Source: Myxococcota bacterium (GTDB lineage: Bacteria > Myxococcota_A > UBA9160 > SMWR01). From it: a stretch of 64,000 nt of DNA. Location of the stretch: positions 62,001 to 126,000 of the forward strand of contig JAKVBI010000020.1 in NCBI GenBank assembly GCA_022447545.1, written 5' to 3'. The notes beneath the pieces were generated by a model. That model was given only the letters and a program-made list of their open reading frames with translations. It searched no databases and was not told the DNA's origin. Below are positions 18,046 through 27,322 of the stretch, in pieces. Both the position numbers and the translations under genes were made by a program. Within the stretch, counting starts at the first letter, position 1; the number at the start of each line of letters is the position of its first letter.

Positions 18046-20454
18046 TCAGGCCCTCTCCCAGGGCAGCGGAGGAATTCCGACGGGGGACGAGGCGATCACC
18101 CCTTCGGCTTCCAGGGTCTCCTGTTCAGCTTCGCTGACGCCGAGTTCCCGCAGGATATCCGCGTTGTGGGCGCCGAAATCCGGGCCGGGCTTGCGTATAC
18201 AGGCGCCGGCATCGCGTGGGCGCCACTCCCAGCCATGCATCTCCCAGGACCCCATGTCAGGGTGAGAGGGGGTTTCGTAAAAACCACGTGCCATCAGTTG
18301 AGGGTCTTCGAGTAGCTCGAAGGGTCGCTGGACCGCTCCCACGGGGATTTTGTGCTCGGCACAGCGTTGCAAGACTTCCATCTTGCTCAGGCGTTGGGTG
18401 AAGCTCTCCACGCGTTCTTCCAATTCAGTACGTCGAGCATGCCGGGCGTGTTCGTTACCCAGGCTTGCATCCGCCGCCCAGTCCTCAGCATCGAGCATTG
18501 CGATCAGGCCGCGCCACTGCTCGTCGCTGGTGATGGCGATGGCCACCCATTCGTCTTCGCCCGTGCAGCGGAACACACCATGAGGTGCGGCGGTGCGGTG
18601 CCCGTTGCCCTGGGGCTCGGGCGAATGACCCGTCGTGGACCATTCCGCCAGTGCTTCTCCCATGAGAGCGGTGGCTACGTCGCGTTGGGCGAGGTCGATG
18701 TGCTGCCCGCAGCCGCTGCGGTCGCGCTGCACCAGGGCCGCAATTGCTGCACTCGCCGCTGCGACGGCAGCCACCGGATCGCCGTACGCGAAGCCCGTGG
18801 TCAGGTGTGGCTCGCCGTCTCCCCAGCCCGTTTGATTGGCCAGACCCGATAGCGCTTCGATCAGGGGGCCGTAACCGGGTAGGCTCGACTCGGGTCCCGA
18901 TTTTCCGTACGCCGCCATGCTCACCAGGATCACATCGTTGCGCTGCTCCCGCATCCAGTCGTAGCCGATTTCGAGTCGGTCAAGGACGTCTGCTCGGAGG
19001 TTCTCGATGACGATGTCCGCCTCCGTGACCAGTTGGCCCAGCAATTCGCGTCCGCGGGGGTTCCGGATATCGACTCCGAAGGAGCGCTTGTTACGGCTGT
19101 ATTCCTGAAAATAGGTGCCGGTGTTCCACCAATTGGCAGAGCGATCGCGCGGTGGCACCGCCGCGCAGCGGTTTGGGTCCCACACCTTGGGCGATTCCAC
19201 TTTGATGACATCGGCGCCCTGGTCTGCCAGCAGCATGGCGGCATAGGGGCCCGCCCAGATCTGTCCGAGGTCGAGTACACGCACCCCTTCCAGGGGCATG
19301 CGTCGAGCCGTCGAACCGCCCTTGTTCGATTCAGGCCGTGGGTTCTCTTTGTTCTGCTCAGGGGGTTGGGCGGGCAGTGAGGCAGGGCTGCGCCAGCCAT
19401 GTCCGCTGCTCCGCCACAATTGCCGGGGCAATAGAGCTTCTGGCTGTCCTTCATCTCCGACCCTGGCGAAGAAATTTCGGTGGGCCAGTTGTTCCGACTG
19501 GGCGACTTGTGGGATGGACAGCACTGGCGCGAGGGGCACCGACTCTCGTAGCGCGAGAGCGGTGATCTCTTCGTTGCTGCGGGTGGCAAACCAACCCGTT
19601 AGAGCCTCGGTGATGCGTGCCTCTTCCAGGGGGCGCTTGGAGTGGTCGAGAAAGGGTGAGGCTTCGGCCAACAGGGGCAATTCCATGACTTCGGCCAGCC
19701 GTGGATAGTTGCGTGGCAGCGCCGCCACTGCCGACCAGCCGTCTGTCGTGGGGTACAGGCGCCAAAGGGCGCGCGGCGCCACCCTTGGTAAGCGCTCCCC
19801 AATCTGAGATACGCGAGCTGTGTGATGTCCAATGACGGCCGCACCGCAGGCTTGCTCGGAAAGTTCGTAGTGGACGGGTACTCCGCGGCTGTTGGAGTAG
19901 ATGGCGGACAGCGCGGCACCGAACGTGTGCAGTCCGGCCAGATAGGAGATCTGCTCCCCGGCCTGAGCTAGAGGGGGTTGTTCTGGCCTTCCGACATGCC
20001 AGAACATGCCCGAGCGGGCCCCCAACGTGAGTGGGTTCGAAGGAAGATGGGTGTGGGGCCCATGATCACCGAAGGGGGTTACCGACACTGAAGCCAGCCC
20101 GGGCCAGCTTTCGGGCGCATCCCAGGGTGCCAGGCCAAAGTTTTGTAGGACGCCGGGTCCGGTTGCATCGAGTAGCAGGTCGGCGCGCTCGAACTGGTGA
20201 TTCAGCTGTTTGCGATTGGTCTCTTTCGAAAGATCCAGAGAGGCACTTGGCGGAACGACTTCGAGATAGCGGGCGCGCGATTCATCGAAGCGTTTCTCTC
20301 CGGGTCGAATGATCCAGTTCAGTTCGCAGCCCAGCGCCCACAGCCAACGGCTTGCAAAAGCAACCGCCACGGTCGACCCAACCGCCACGACACGAACGCC
20401 GCTCAGGGGGAGACGATCGCTGTCTGACAATCGTTCTATGTCCGCTTCGCTCAT
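18046..20454 (-). CDS. Double-domain CaiB/BaiF family CoA-transferase
   Basis: At 802 residues it is twice the usual family length and contains two tandem CaiB/BaiF (class III CoA-transferase) domains. The C-terminal copy begins near residue 385 (MPLEGVRVLDLGQIWAGPYA) and is canonical: LLADQGADVIKVE, YSRNKRSFGVDIRNPRG, ADIVIENLRADVLDRL, and the probable catalytic Asp in TTGFAYGDPVAAV. The N-terminal copy is diverged; at the matching place it reads GEQISYLAGLHTFGAAL with no Asp, so it is probably structural or ligand binding. The enzyme should move CoA between carboxylic acids to activate a catabolic substrate. It lies 77 bp downstream of the redox operon. Confidence 0.93.
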   Translation of the reverse strand: MSEADIERLSDSDRLPLSGVRVVAVGSTVAVAFASRWLWALGCELNWIIRPGEKRFDESRARYLEVVPPSASLDLSKETNRKQLNHQFERADLLLDATGPGVLQNFGLAPWDAPESWPGLASVSVTPFGDHGPHTHLPSNPLTLGARSGMFWHVGRPEQPPLAQAGEQISYLAGLHTFGAALSAIYSNSRGVPVHYELSEQACGAAVIGHHTARVSQIGERLPRVAPRALWRLYPTTDGWSAVAALPRNYPRLAEVMELPLLAEASPFLDHSKRPLEEARITEALTGWFATRSNEEITALALRESVPLAPVLSIPQVAQSEQLAHRNFFARVGDEGQPEALLPRQLWRSSGHGWRSPASLPAQPPEQNKENPRPESNKGGSTARRMPLEGVRVLDLGQIWAGPYAAMLLADQGADVIKVESPKVWDPNRCAAVPPRDRSANWWNTGTYFQEYSRNKRSFGVDIRNPRGRELLGQLVTEADIVIENLRADVLDRLEIGYDWMREQRNDVILVSMAAYGKSGPESSLPGYGPLIEALSGLANQTGWGDGEPHLTTGFAYGDPVAAVAAASAAIAALVQRDRSGCGQHIDLAQRDVATALMGEALAEWSTTGHSPEPQGNGHRTAAPHGVFRCTGEDEWVAIAITSDEQWRGLIAMLDAEDWAADASLGNEHARHARRTELEERVESFTQRLSKMEVLQRCAEHKIPVGAVQRPFELLEDPQLMARGFYETPSHPDMGSWEMHGWEWRPRDAGACIRKPGPDFGAHNADILRELGVSEAEQETLEAEGVIASSPVGIPPLPWERA

Positions 20455-20531
20455 TGCCGCATTCTAAAGCAATGCGATGCCGACGGGGTCGTCGGCTTGG
20501 TGTGGGGGCAACTTGGACGTGGCGGGGTTGG

Positions 20532-20903
20532 TCAGACCTCGTGGGCTCGGCTCTTCGCTGCGGCCAGGAGAATCGCGGCCATGACGACCTCGGCCACGAT
20601 GAATCGAGTGGCAAAGTCGGCGTGGCCGAGCCCATAGGCGAGGGTTCGCATTCCAGCGGCACTCCCCACGAGAAGCGCCGCAGGGTAGAACCAGTGGCTC
20701 TGCCCGTGGCGCTGGGCGAGTCCGATCATCACCGCACCGGATACGAAGAAAGCTCCGATATCGCCGATCTGCGTACTGGCACCGATTCCCGTCAGAAGAT
20801 CCATGCCGAGTTCCTGGGCCGCGTTCGTCGGATCGAAGATCCAGCGAATTCCACTCACCAGGAAAATCAGACCCGGCAAAAACGAGAGCACGCGGATGAC
20901 CAT
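20532..20903 (-). CDS. Small membrane protein (DUF4345-like)
   Basis: A 123-residue protein made almost wholly of four hydrophobic helices: about residues 3-24, 45-62, 70-88 and 98-116. The first helix is followed by a loop FDPTNAAQELGMDLLTG, and the overall plan resembles DUF4345/DoxX-like four-helix proteins; I treat that assignment as tentative. GAGGAG precedes the ATG. Its start lies 14 bp after the stop of the PQQ-type dehydrogenase gene, so it is the third gene of that operon and may serve the same electron chain. Confidence 0.8.
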   Translation of the reverse strand: MVIRVLSFLPGLIFLVSGIRWIFDPTNAAQELGMDLLTGIGASTQIGDIGAFFVSGAVMIGLAQRHGQSHWFYPAALLVGSAAGMRTLAYGLGHADFATRFIVAEVVMAAILLAAAKSRAHEV

Positions 20904-20917
20904 GGTTTGGGCTCCTC

Positions 20918-22456
20918 TTAGTTCTCGGCGCCGAAGCGCTCGAACAAGTAGACGGCGAGGTCTCGCCGTTCTGCGTTATCGAACGGATAGCGTGGCATGG
21001 GGGGCTGCGGAACCTCTAGGAACGTCTGCATCGAAGCGAGGTCATAGCGTGTCGCCAGTCCGGACAGGATTTTGCGGGGTGTGTTTTCCGCATCTTTCAG
21101 GTGGCAATTCGCGCAGCCATTTGCTTCCCACAGCACCGCCCCGCGTTGCGCGGCATGTTGGCGGTCGCCGGCAGAGAGGCCTGCGAGTGGGTCGGAGGGC
21201 GGGAGGGTTGGCGCGGTGGGCAAGGAATTGCGGGAGCCTGTTTTTTGGCCGTAGACGATCCGGTAGATGCTATCGGTATAGTCGTCGGATACGAAGAGTT
21301 CACCCTCGGGCCCCACGGCCACGCCCACGGGTCGGCCCACCACGTCCTCATCGATTTCGAAACCGCTGACGAAGGGTTCCTGGCGGCTGCTTCCATCTTC
21401 TTCGAAATGGATGGCCACCACTTCGTAGCCTTGCTTGCGGCTGCGATTCCACGAACCGTGCAGGGCGACGAAGGCCGCGTTCCGGTATCGCGACGGGAAG
21501 CTGTTGCCGTCGTAGAATGAGATCCCCAGAGGAGCGGTGTGGGCGGGCAGTTCATGGGCGGGAGAGATGGAAGCCTCAACCCGCTCGGGTGCGGCACTAC
21601 CGAAATCTGGATCCGGAACCGCAGAGCCATTGACGTAGGGCCAGCCGTAGAACCCGTCAGCACGAAGTTGGTTGATCTCGCAGGGGGGGAAGTTGTCACC
21701 CAGCAGGTCCCGCCCGTTGTCCGTGGCGTAAAGTTCCCCGGTTTCTGGATGCCAATCGAAATCCACACTGTTGCGAAGCCCAGATGCGAAGATTTCTCCG
21801 TTCGATCCATCGAGTTCGTAACGCAGCATCGCGGCCCGTCGAGGGTCCTCCTCTTCGCAAACGTTGCAGCTCGAACCCACGGATACGTAGAGTTTGTCGT
21901 CGGGACCCACGTGGACGGTCTTGCTCCAGTGGTTCCCTCCGTTGGGTAGCCCCGTTACGATTTGCTCCGGTGTGCCGTGGATCTCGCGTGTGAAGGGGTC
22001 GAATCCGACGCGGGAAATGGCATCACCCTCTCCGATGTAGAGCCAACCGTCCTTCCAGTCGATGCCGTGGGGCCGGTCCAGGTTTCCAAGCAGTTCCCGT
22101 GTTCCATCGGGTCTGCCGTCGCCGTCCGAATCTCGCTCTACCAGTAGGACCTGTCCCTGGCGCGGGGCTGTCACCAGAAGGTCGCCGGCCGGGGTGGTGT
22201 ACAACAGGCGCGCATTGGGAATTCCAACCGCCCAGGTCTCGATGCTGAATCCTTCGGGCACTCGGATGCGGGCCTGGAGAGAGCCATCCGAAAGAGGGTC
22301 GGCCTCTGCGCCCCTCAGGTTGTGCAACAGCATGGAGAAGTCGACACCGATGCCGCCAGGAAGAGTCACCACACCGTCGCGGAACGCGAGCCAAACCGCG
22401 ATGCACGTCGTCAACAGAAGAACGGCAGCAGCTACGAGGAAAGGGTGCCTGCGCAT
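20918..22456 (-). CDS. PQQ-type glucose/sorbosone dehydrogenase fused to cytochrome c
   Basis: A 512-residue protein. Residues 7-27 form an uncleaved anchor or signal. A six-bladed beta-propeller of the soluble glucose dehydrogenase/sorbosone dehydrogenase family follows (GFSIETWAVGIPNARLLY, RPHGIDWKDGWLYIGEGDAI, NGGNHWSKTVHVGPDDKLYV, ATDNGRDLLGDNFPPCEIN, HGSWNRS). The C-terminal 80 residues hold a c-type cytochrome with CANCH (C448, C451, H452) and a likely axial Met in PPMPRYPF. The protein should oxidise an alcohol or sugar in the periplasm with PQQ and pass electrons to its own heme. It is preceded by GGGGAG and lies 48 bp after the multicopper oxidase gene. Confidence 0.94.
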   Translation of the reverse strand: MRRHPFLVAAAVLLLTTCIAVWLAFRDGVVTLPGGIGVDFSMLLHNLRGAEADPLSDGSLQARIRVPEGFSIETWAVGIPNARLLYTTPAGDLLVTAPRQGQVLLVERDSDGDGRPDGTRELLGNLDRPHGIDWKDGWLYIGEGDAISRVGFDPFTREIHGTPEQIVTGLPNGGNHWSKTVHVGPDDKLYVSVGSSCNVCEEEDPRRAAMLRYELDGSNGEIFASGLRNSVDFDWHPETGELYATDNGRDLLGDNFPPCEINQLRADGFYGWPYVNGSAVPDPDFGSAAPERVEASISPAHELPAHTAPLGISFYDGNSFPSRYRNAAFVALHGSWNRSRKQGYEVVAIHFEEDGSSRQEPFVSGFEIDEDVVGRPVGVAVGPEGELFVSDDYTDSIYRIVYGQKTGSRNSLPTAPTLPPSDPLAGLSAGDRQHAAQRGAVLWEANGCANCHLKDAENTPRKILSGLATRYDLASMQTFLEVPQPPMPRYPFDNAERRDLAVYLFERFGAEN

Positions 22457-22504
22457 TCTGAAGATCTCCCCTGCCCACTGCTTTCGAACTCGGGTATGTG
22501 CGGT

Positions 22505-24655
22505 TCAGAAACCCGAGGAGAAGAAGCGTAGACGCGCTCCACCTCCACCCCCGAATTCGGAGTTGTACTGACCATACAACGAGAGATTGCGTGTGAGCGT
22601 GTACTCAGCGCCCGCTGTCCATTCCCATTCAGTGACCGAGTCGTACTCCACATCGGTGAATGCGGTCAGTCGCCGCGTGAGCGGAAGCTCTTTTCCCGCA
22701 CTCCAGCGGAAGCTCTCGTCGGTACCCACCCAGATACTGGATCGGATGTTGAGCGGGAGTAGCCAGCTCAGGCCGAAGACACCCCGCACGTCGCTACCGC
22801 TCTCGACTTCCTGGTAGGCGTTCACTCCTGCAAATCCACTCAGGTAGCGATTGACGTAGTAGCTGTAGGTAGAGGTGATGTCATAGTCGCCGTTGTCGTA
22901 CCCGACTTCCCAACCCAGACCGAAGGTGTTGTGGGTGTTCACGACCTGCGCCGATCCTTGGGACATTTGGCTCAACACACTCACGTCACCGAATGCGTAC
23001 CAGTGTTGATCGTAAAGCTGAGGGCGCACGGCGAGTGTGGCCGCATCGACCTCAGTTCCCTCGTAGTGGACGATTCGTTCCATGCCAGCCTTCATGTGGT
23101 AGAGGATGTGGCAGTGGAAGAACCAGTCCTTTTCCTCGTTCGCGTCGAACTCGATCACCGTGGTCTGCATGGGCGCCACATTGACGGTGTGCTTCAGTGG
23201 CGCGCGTGAACCCTGCCCATTGAGAACTCGGAAGAAGTGGCCATGAAGGTGCATCGGATGGTTCATCATCGTGCGATTGGACATCTCGAAGCGCACGCGC
23301 TCACCCTTCCGAATTCGGATCGTGTCGGAGGGGCTCAGGACCTTGCCGTTGATGCTCCAGACGTATCGTTCCATGTCGCCGGTGAGATTCATCTTGATCA
23401 CGCGCCTGGGGCTTGCTTTCGACAAAGACGTATCGCCCGTCGATCGTAATTGACCATAGGGCGTGGGCGGACGCCCGGGTGCCGGCGCCGCCATCTTCAT
23501 CTTTCCACCGCCCATCTTCATGCCACCCGCCATGTTGCCCTGTTCGGTGGCTTTTGCCTCGTCGTTCAGGGGAGGCAGGAGTTCGTCGCTGCCGGCAACA
23601 TCCCACGCGGTACGCGTTGCAGCACTCAGATAACTCGAGTTCATGGTGTTCTGGTAGTAGTCGGGCTTGGGAACGTCCGGGGCCGCTACCCGTTCGCCTT
23701 CCCCGACCAGAAGGGTTCCATGGCCGGAACCATCCTGTGCCGTTGCGCGTAGTTCGAAGGCATTCTCGGAGGGCACGGTGACGATCACATCGTAGGTCTC
23801 GGCCACGGCCACGAGCAGTCGATCAATCTGAAACGGTTCTACGTCCAACCCATCGGAAGCCACTACGGTCATTGGCCCACCGGCGAACTGTACGTAGAAG
23901 TAGCTGGAAGCTCCGGCGTTGATGATTCTCAATCGAACGGTTTCGCCGGGCTTCGCCGCAAGTCGCTCATCCGTTTGCCCGTTGATGAGAAACTTGTCGT
24001 ATGCGACGTCGTTGATCTCATTGGCCGGCATGCTTTCCCACTCACGACGGAAGAAGTCGATGATTCGGTTCCTCCGCAGTGCGCCCCAAATGTTCTGTCC
24101 CGTATTTCGCTTGATCGAGTACCACTCGTTTCCGCTCTTGAGCAGCCCCATGACACGCTCGGGGTTTTCGTCGATCCAGTCGGAGAGGACTACGACGTAG
24201 TCGCGATCCGAGCGAGGATTTTCCGGGCCACGCGGATGGATGACGATGGAGCCGTACACGCCGCGCTGCTCCTGAGATCCAGTGTGGGAGTGGTACCAGT
24301 AGGTTCCCGCCTGTCGAATGGGGAACTCGTAGGTAAACGTGGTATGGGGGGCGATTCCGGGGAAGCTCACGAAAGGCACACCATCTTCTTGGGGAGGAAC
24401 CAGTAGCCCATGCCAGTGCACCGACGACGGGGAGTCCAGATTGTTTCGAACGTGGATTCGCGCGATATCTCCCTCGGTGAATTCGAGGGTCGGGCCGGGA
24501 ATCCCGCCGTTGACGGTGAGTGCTTCTACGGTGTTTCCGGTGAAATTGACGTTTCCCGTATCGATGGTCAGGTTCGCTTCCACGATTTTTGCAGAGCCTT
24601 CGTCAGCTCCCACAAGGAGTATCGCGATGGCGATTGCAATGATCGTTCTCTTCAT
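22505..24655 (-). CDS. CopA-like multicopper oxidase fused to CopB-like beta-barrel
   Basis: A 716-residue protein from the ATG at 24655, which has an AAGGA site; an upstream TTG is rejected. A signal peptide comes first (residues 1-22). Three cupredoxin domains follow, with all four copper motifs: VHWHGLLVP, YWYHSHTGSQ, HPMHLHGHFF and HCHILYHMKAGM. A Met-rich insert (GGMKMGGGKMKM) is typical of copper-resistance CopA. After about residue 530 a further 185 residues form alternating aromatic strands (YGQYNSEF, WEVGYDNGDYDITSTYSYYV) and end in Phe, like outer-membrane CopB. A single CopA-CopB polypeptide is unusual. The likely role is oxidation of copper(I) or an organic substrate at the outer membrane. 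Confidence 0.92.
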   Translation of the reverse strand: MKRTIIAIAIAILLVGADEGSAKIVEANLTIDTGNVNFTGNTVEALTVNGGIPGPTLEFTEGDIARIHVRNNLDSPSSVHWHGLLVPPQEDGVPFVSFPGIAPHTTFTYEFPIRQAGTYWYHSHTGSQEQRGVYGSIVIHPRGPENPRSDRDYVVVLSDWIDENPERVMGLLKSGNEWYSIKRNTGQNIWGALRRNRIIDFFRREWESMPANEINDVAYDKFLINGQTDERLAAKPGETVRLRIINAGASSYFYVQFAGGPMTVVASDGLDVEPFQIDRLLVAVAETYDVIVTVPSENAFELRATAQDGSGHGTLLVGEGERVAAPDVPKPDYYQNTMNSSYLSAATRTAWDVAGSDELLPPLNDEAKATEQGNMAGGMKMGGGKMKMAAPAPGRPPTPYGQLRSTGDTSLSKASPRRVIKMNLTGDMERYVWSINGKVLSPSDTIRIRKGERVRFEMSNRTMMNHPMHLHGHFFRVLNGQGSRAPLKHTVNVAPMQTTVIEFDANEEKDWFFHCHILYHMKAGMERIVHYEGTEVDAATLAVRPQLYDQHWYAFGDVSVLSQMSQGSAQVVNTHNTFGLGWEVGYDNGDYDITSTYSYYVNRYLSGFAGVNAYQEVESGSDVRGVFGLSWLLPLNIRSSIWVGTDESFRWSAGKELPLTRRLTAFTDVEYDSVTEWEWTAGAEYTLTRNLSLYGQYNSEFGGGGGARLRFFSSGF

Positions 24656-24900
24656 TTGTTTCCTTCTTATCGACAGGTTTTTGTTCAACGAAGCCGAGAT
24701 CGGATCTGGTGGGAAACCCTGCTTATCTGGGTGCCGTGTCGATCCTCCTGCATCCTAGCGGTCTCGGCTTGGTTCCGTCGGATGTTTGTTAGATAGAGAT
24801 GAGGGACGCTCAGAATCCGTTTATCGAATCCATTCGAAGGCGTGACCGCCAAGTCGAGATGGGGCACCGAAGCGCGTTGTCTGCGTGTTAGGCTGCAAAA

Positions 24901-25782
24901 ATGCAACCCCCTCGCGTCCGCTGGACATTCCACGCTACGGCGACAGTCCGTTCCTATTCTGAGACTCTGGAGTGGCTGGGCAGAATCTGCGGCTGCCGGG
25001 CCCTCGAGTACTCCGACAACCGCGATCCTTTGGTGGCCCGAAAGGGCGGTGTGACTTGGATCGGGGACAATGGCCTCGAATTGATGGAGCCCAACGATCC
25101 AGCGGGTGGGCCCGGGCGCTTCCTGGAACGCTTCGGGCCGGGTCTCTACGGGCTTGCCTTGCAGGTCGAAGACGTAACCGAGGCGGCGAGCTGGCTGGAA
25201 AGTCGGGGGGCCGGCATTGTCGGAGATATCGAATCCCGATTCTTTTTCACCAAGCCCCAGCACACCTGTTCGATCTATCTCGAATGGGCCGACAAACCGT
25301 GGTCCTTCGATCCTCGCTTTGGAGCAGAGCTTCCTCCACCGCCGGTCCCACCTCGGATCGACGTGCCGCGCATTGCCTTCTGGGGAGCGCTAGTGGCGGA
25401 TCCCGCCCAGGCTCTCGAGCGGCTCGGAGAACTCTGGCCCGCCCCCGTTGCCTTCACGCGTGAGGGCGTGAGCCCCGATGTGGCCCAAGCTGCTGTCTCG
25501 GTGTGCGATGGTCTCTTGGCCCTCTACCCCGTGCCGCGTGACCCAGCTGAAATGGAGTCGCTGTGGGGACCGTCGGTCCTTCGCCCGCGCTTGCATTTGA
25601 TCGGGTTACGGGTGCGCGACCTTGCCGGGGCGGCGGATGTGCTAGCAGACGAAGGTGTGAGGATCGTGCGAGGCGACGTGGCTTCGGGCGAGATCGTCAC
25701 CCATCCGGAAGATACCTGTGGACTCGCGCTGGTGTGGACGGACCGGGACCTTCCGGGCGACCCGCGCGGTCCGTTGGGCTGA
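24901..25782 (+). CDS. VOC (glyoxalase/dioxygenase) superfamily protein, two modules
   Basis: A 293-residue protein with two vicinal-oxygen-chelate modules. The first (residues 7-130) has LEWLGRICGCRALEYSDNRD and GLYGLALQVEDVTEAASWLE; the second (about 155-285) has HLIGLRVRDLAGAADVLADE and HPEDTCGLALVWTDRD. His and Glu residues in both halves could bind a metal. The substrate is not evident; lipid- or steroid-degrading clusters often carry similar proteins. It diverges from the multicopper oxidase operon across 245 bp. Confidence 0.82.
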   Translation: MQPPRVRWTFHATATVRSYSETLEWLGRICGCRALEYSDNRDPLVARKGGVTWIGDNGLELMEPNDPAGGPGRFLERFGPGLYGLALQVEDVTEAASWLESRGAGIVGDIESRFFFTKPQHTCSIYLEWADKPWSFDPRFGAELPPPPVPPRIDVPRIAFWGALVADPAQALERLGELWPAPVAFTREGVSPDVAQAAVSVCDGLLALYPVPRDPAEMESLWGPSVLRPRLHLIGLRVRDLAGAADVLADEGVRIVRGDVASGEIVTHPEDTCGLALVWTDRDLPGDPRGPLG

Positions 25783-25792
25783 GGGAAGCCCG

Positions 25793-27256
25793 TTAGTCAG
25801 TCCACAGTAGGTCTGCGGCCCGTTCTGCCAGGGCGATCACCAACAGGTTCGTGTTGGTTCTGGGAACCATTGGAGCGATGGACGCGTCCACGACGTGGGC
25901 TCCTTCGACTCCTCGGATCGCCGTGTGTAGGTCAACCACTGAGGCTTCATCGTCTCCGATACGACAAGTGCCGACGCCATGGTAAAAGGCCGTGTGGTTG
26001 TACTCGATGTGTTCGTCGAGTTGGTGATCACTGGCGTGGAGTGGGTCGTGGAGCCCACTCGGATCGACGGCCAGGCCACTTCTCTCGAGAATCTTCGCTG
26101 TCAGACGCCACGCCTCTCGCAAACGTGAGATGTTCGAGCTGACCGATCCGAACGGCCAATCAGGATGGGATTTACCATCATCGTCGCCAGGGCGCGTGCT
26201 GGCAGTTCCTTCGGGAACCTGCAGCGAGATGCTGACCACCAACTCGTTTGCACCCTTGGGTGTGCGTTGGGCCCATGGCGTCAGGTTGAGGTCGTTGGTG
26301 TGCGTGCTGTCGGGAGCAGTGGTGCGCACGATCGTCTGCAAAGACTGGGAGCCTGGTGGAAATGCTTCCGGGGCGATCTCGATGCCGTAACTCAGAACGA
26401 AATGATCGCTCCACCCCTGGCCAACGCCCAACAGGTCGCTTAAGGGCTTGACGCCGCGTTTTCTAAGCAGGTCAGCGGGTCCGATCCCCGAGCGCCAAAG
26501 GATTCGCGGGCTCTGGAGAACTCCGCTGGCAACAATGACCTGGTCGGCGTGCAGGGTTTCGCCGTTCAGCAACTCGACTCCCGTGACGCGATTTCCCTGG
26601 AATGTCAGGCGTTGCACGTTCGCGTCGCCACGCACCTCGAGGTTGGCCCGTGGTCGCGCGGGCTCGAGGTAGGCCAGCGCGGATGAGATGCGTCGTCGAC
26701 CATCGCGGTTCATGGGGATGGGTCCGACCCCCGTGGTGTAGGGCTCATTGTGGTCCTCGCAGGCGGGGAGGCCCAGAGCCAGGCAGGCATCGACGAACGT
26801 CGCCTGGAAGGGGCTCCATTTTTCCGTGGGCCAGCGCGTTACGGGAATTGGACCACGATCTCCATGCCATGCTGCGTCGGGGAAGTCGAGGTCGTGCTCC
26901 AGACGGCGAAAGCAGGGTAGAAGTTCGTTCCATCCCCACCCTTGCGGCCAGTGTTCGAAGTCGTCCGGCCCTGGGCGGATGGCTACGCCGCCATTGGTAC
27001 TGGACGACCCACCCACGCCTCGGCCTCGTAGGTACGGGAGCAGACGACCATCGCGCGACCGGACTTTTTCCCCCCATTCATGAGGCCACTCGATCTCCAT
27101 TCCCAGGTCGCGAAGAGGTGCGGGAAGGTTGGCTCGTGTGTAGTCCGGTCCTGCTTCGAGCAGTACAACCCGGCGGTTTGGATTCTGAGAGGCCCGCGCT
27201 GCTAGAACGCACCCAGCGGATCCCGCACCGGCGATGATGGTGTCGTAGTGGGACAT
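25793..27256 (-). CDS. GMC-family FAD-dependent oxidoreductase
   Basis: A 487-residue glucose-methanol-choline oxidoreductase. The N-terminal FAD site IIAGAGSAGCVLAARAS is at residues 7-23, the GMC signature GRGVGGSSSTNGGVAIR near 78-94, and the second signature in the region GVLQSPRILWRSGIGP. The C-terminus has the catalytic His in NHTAFYHGVGTCRIGDD and the closing block APMVPRTNTNLLVIALAERA. It oxidises a primary or secondary alcohol, with the electron acceptor unknown. There is no signal peptide. The convergent VOC gene ends 10 bp away. Confidence 0.94.
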   Translation of the reverse strand: MSHYDTIIAGAGSAGCVLAARASQNPNRRVVLLEAGPDYTRANLPAPLRDLGMEIEWPHEWGEKVRSRDGRLLPYLRGRGVGGSSSTNGGVAIRPGPDDFEHWPQGWGWNELLPCFRRLEHDLDFPDAAWHGDRGPIPVTRWPTEKWSPFQATFVDACLALGLPACEDHNEPYTTGVGPIPMNRDGRRRISSALAYLEPARPRANLEVRGDANVQRLTFQGNRVTGVELLNGETLHADQVIVASGVLQSPRILWRSGIGPADLLRKRGVKPLSDLLGVGQGWSDHFVLSYGIEIAPEAFPPGSQSLQTIVRTTAPDSTHTNDLNLTPWAQRTPKGANELVVSISLQVPEGTASTRPGDDDGKSHPDWPFGSVSSNISRLREAWRLTAKILERSGLAVDPSGLHDPLHASDHQLDEHIEYNHTAFYHGVGTCRIGDDEASVVDLHTAIRGVEGAHVVDASIAPMVPRTNTNLLVIALAERAADLLWTD

Positions 27257-27322
27257 GCCGAGGTCTGCACTTCCTGAATGATTGGACGGTCAAGAACTCC
27301 GTCGAACTCGTTGGAACCGGGC

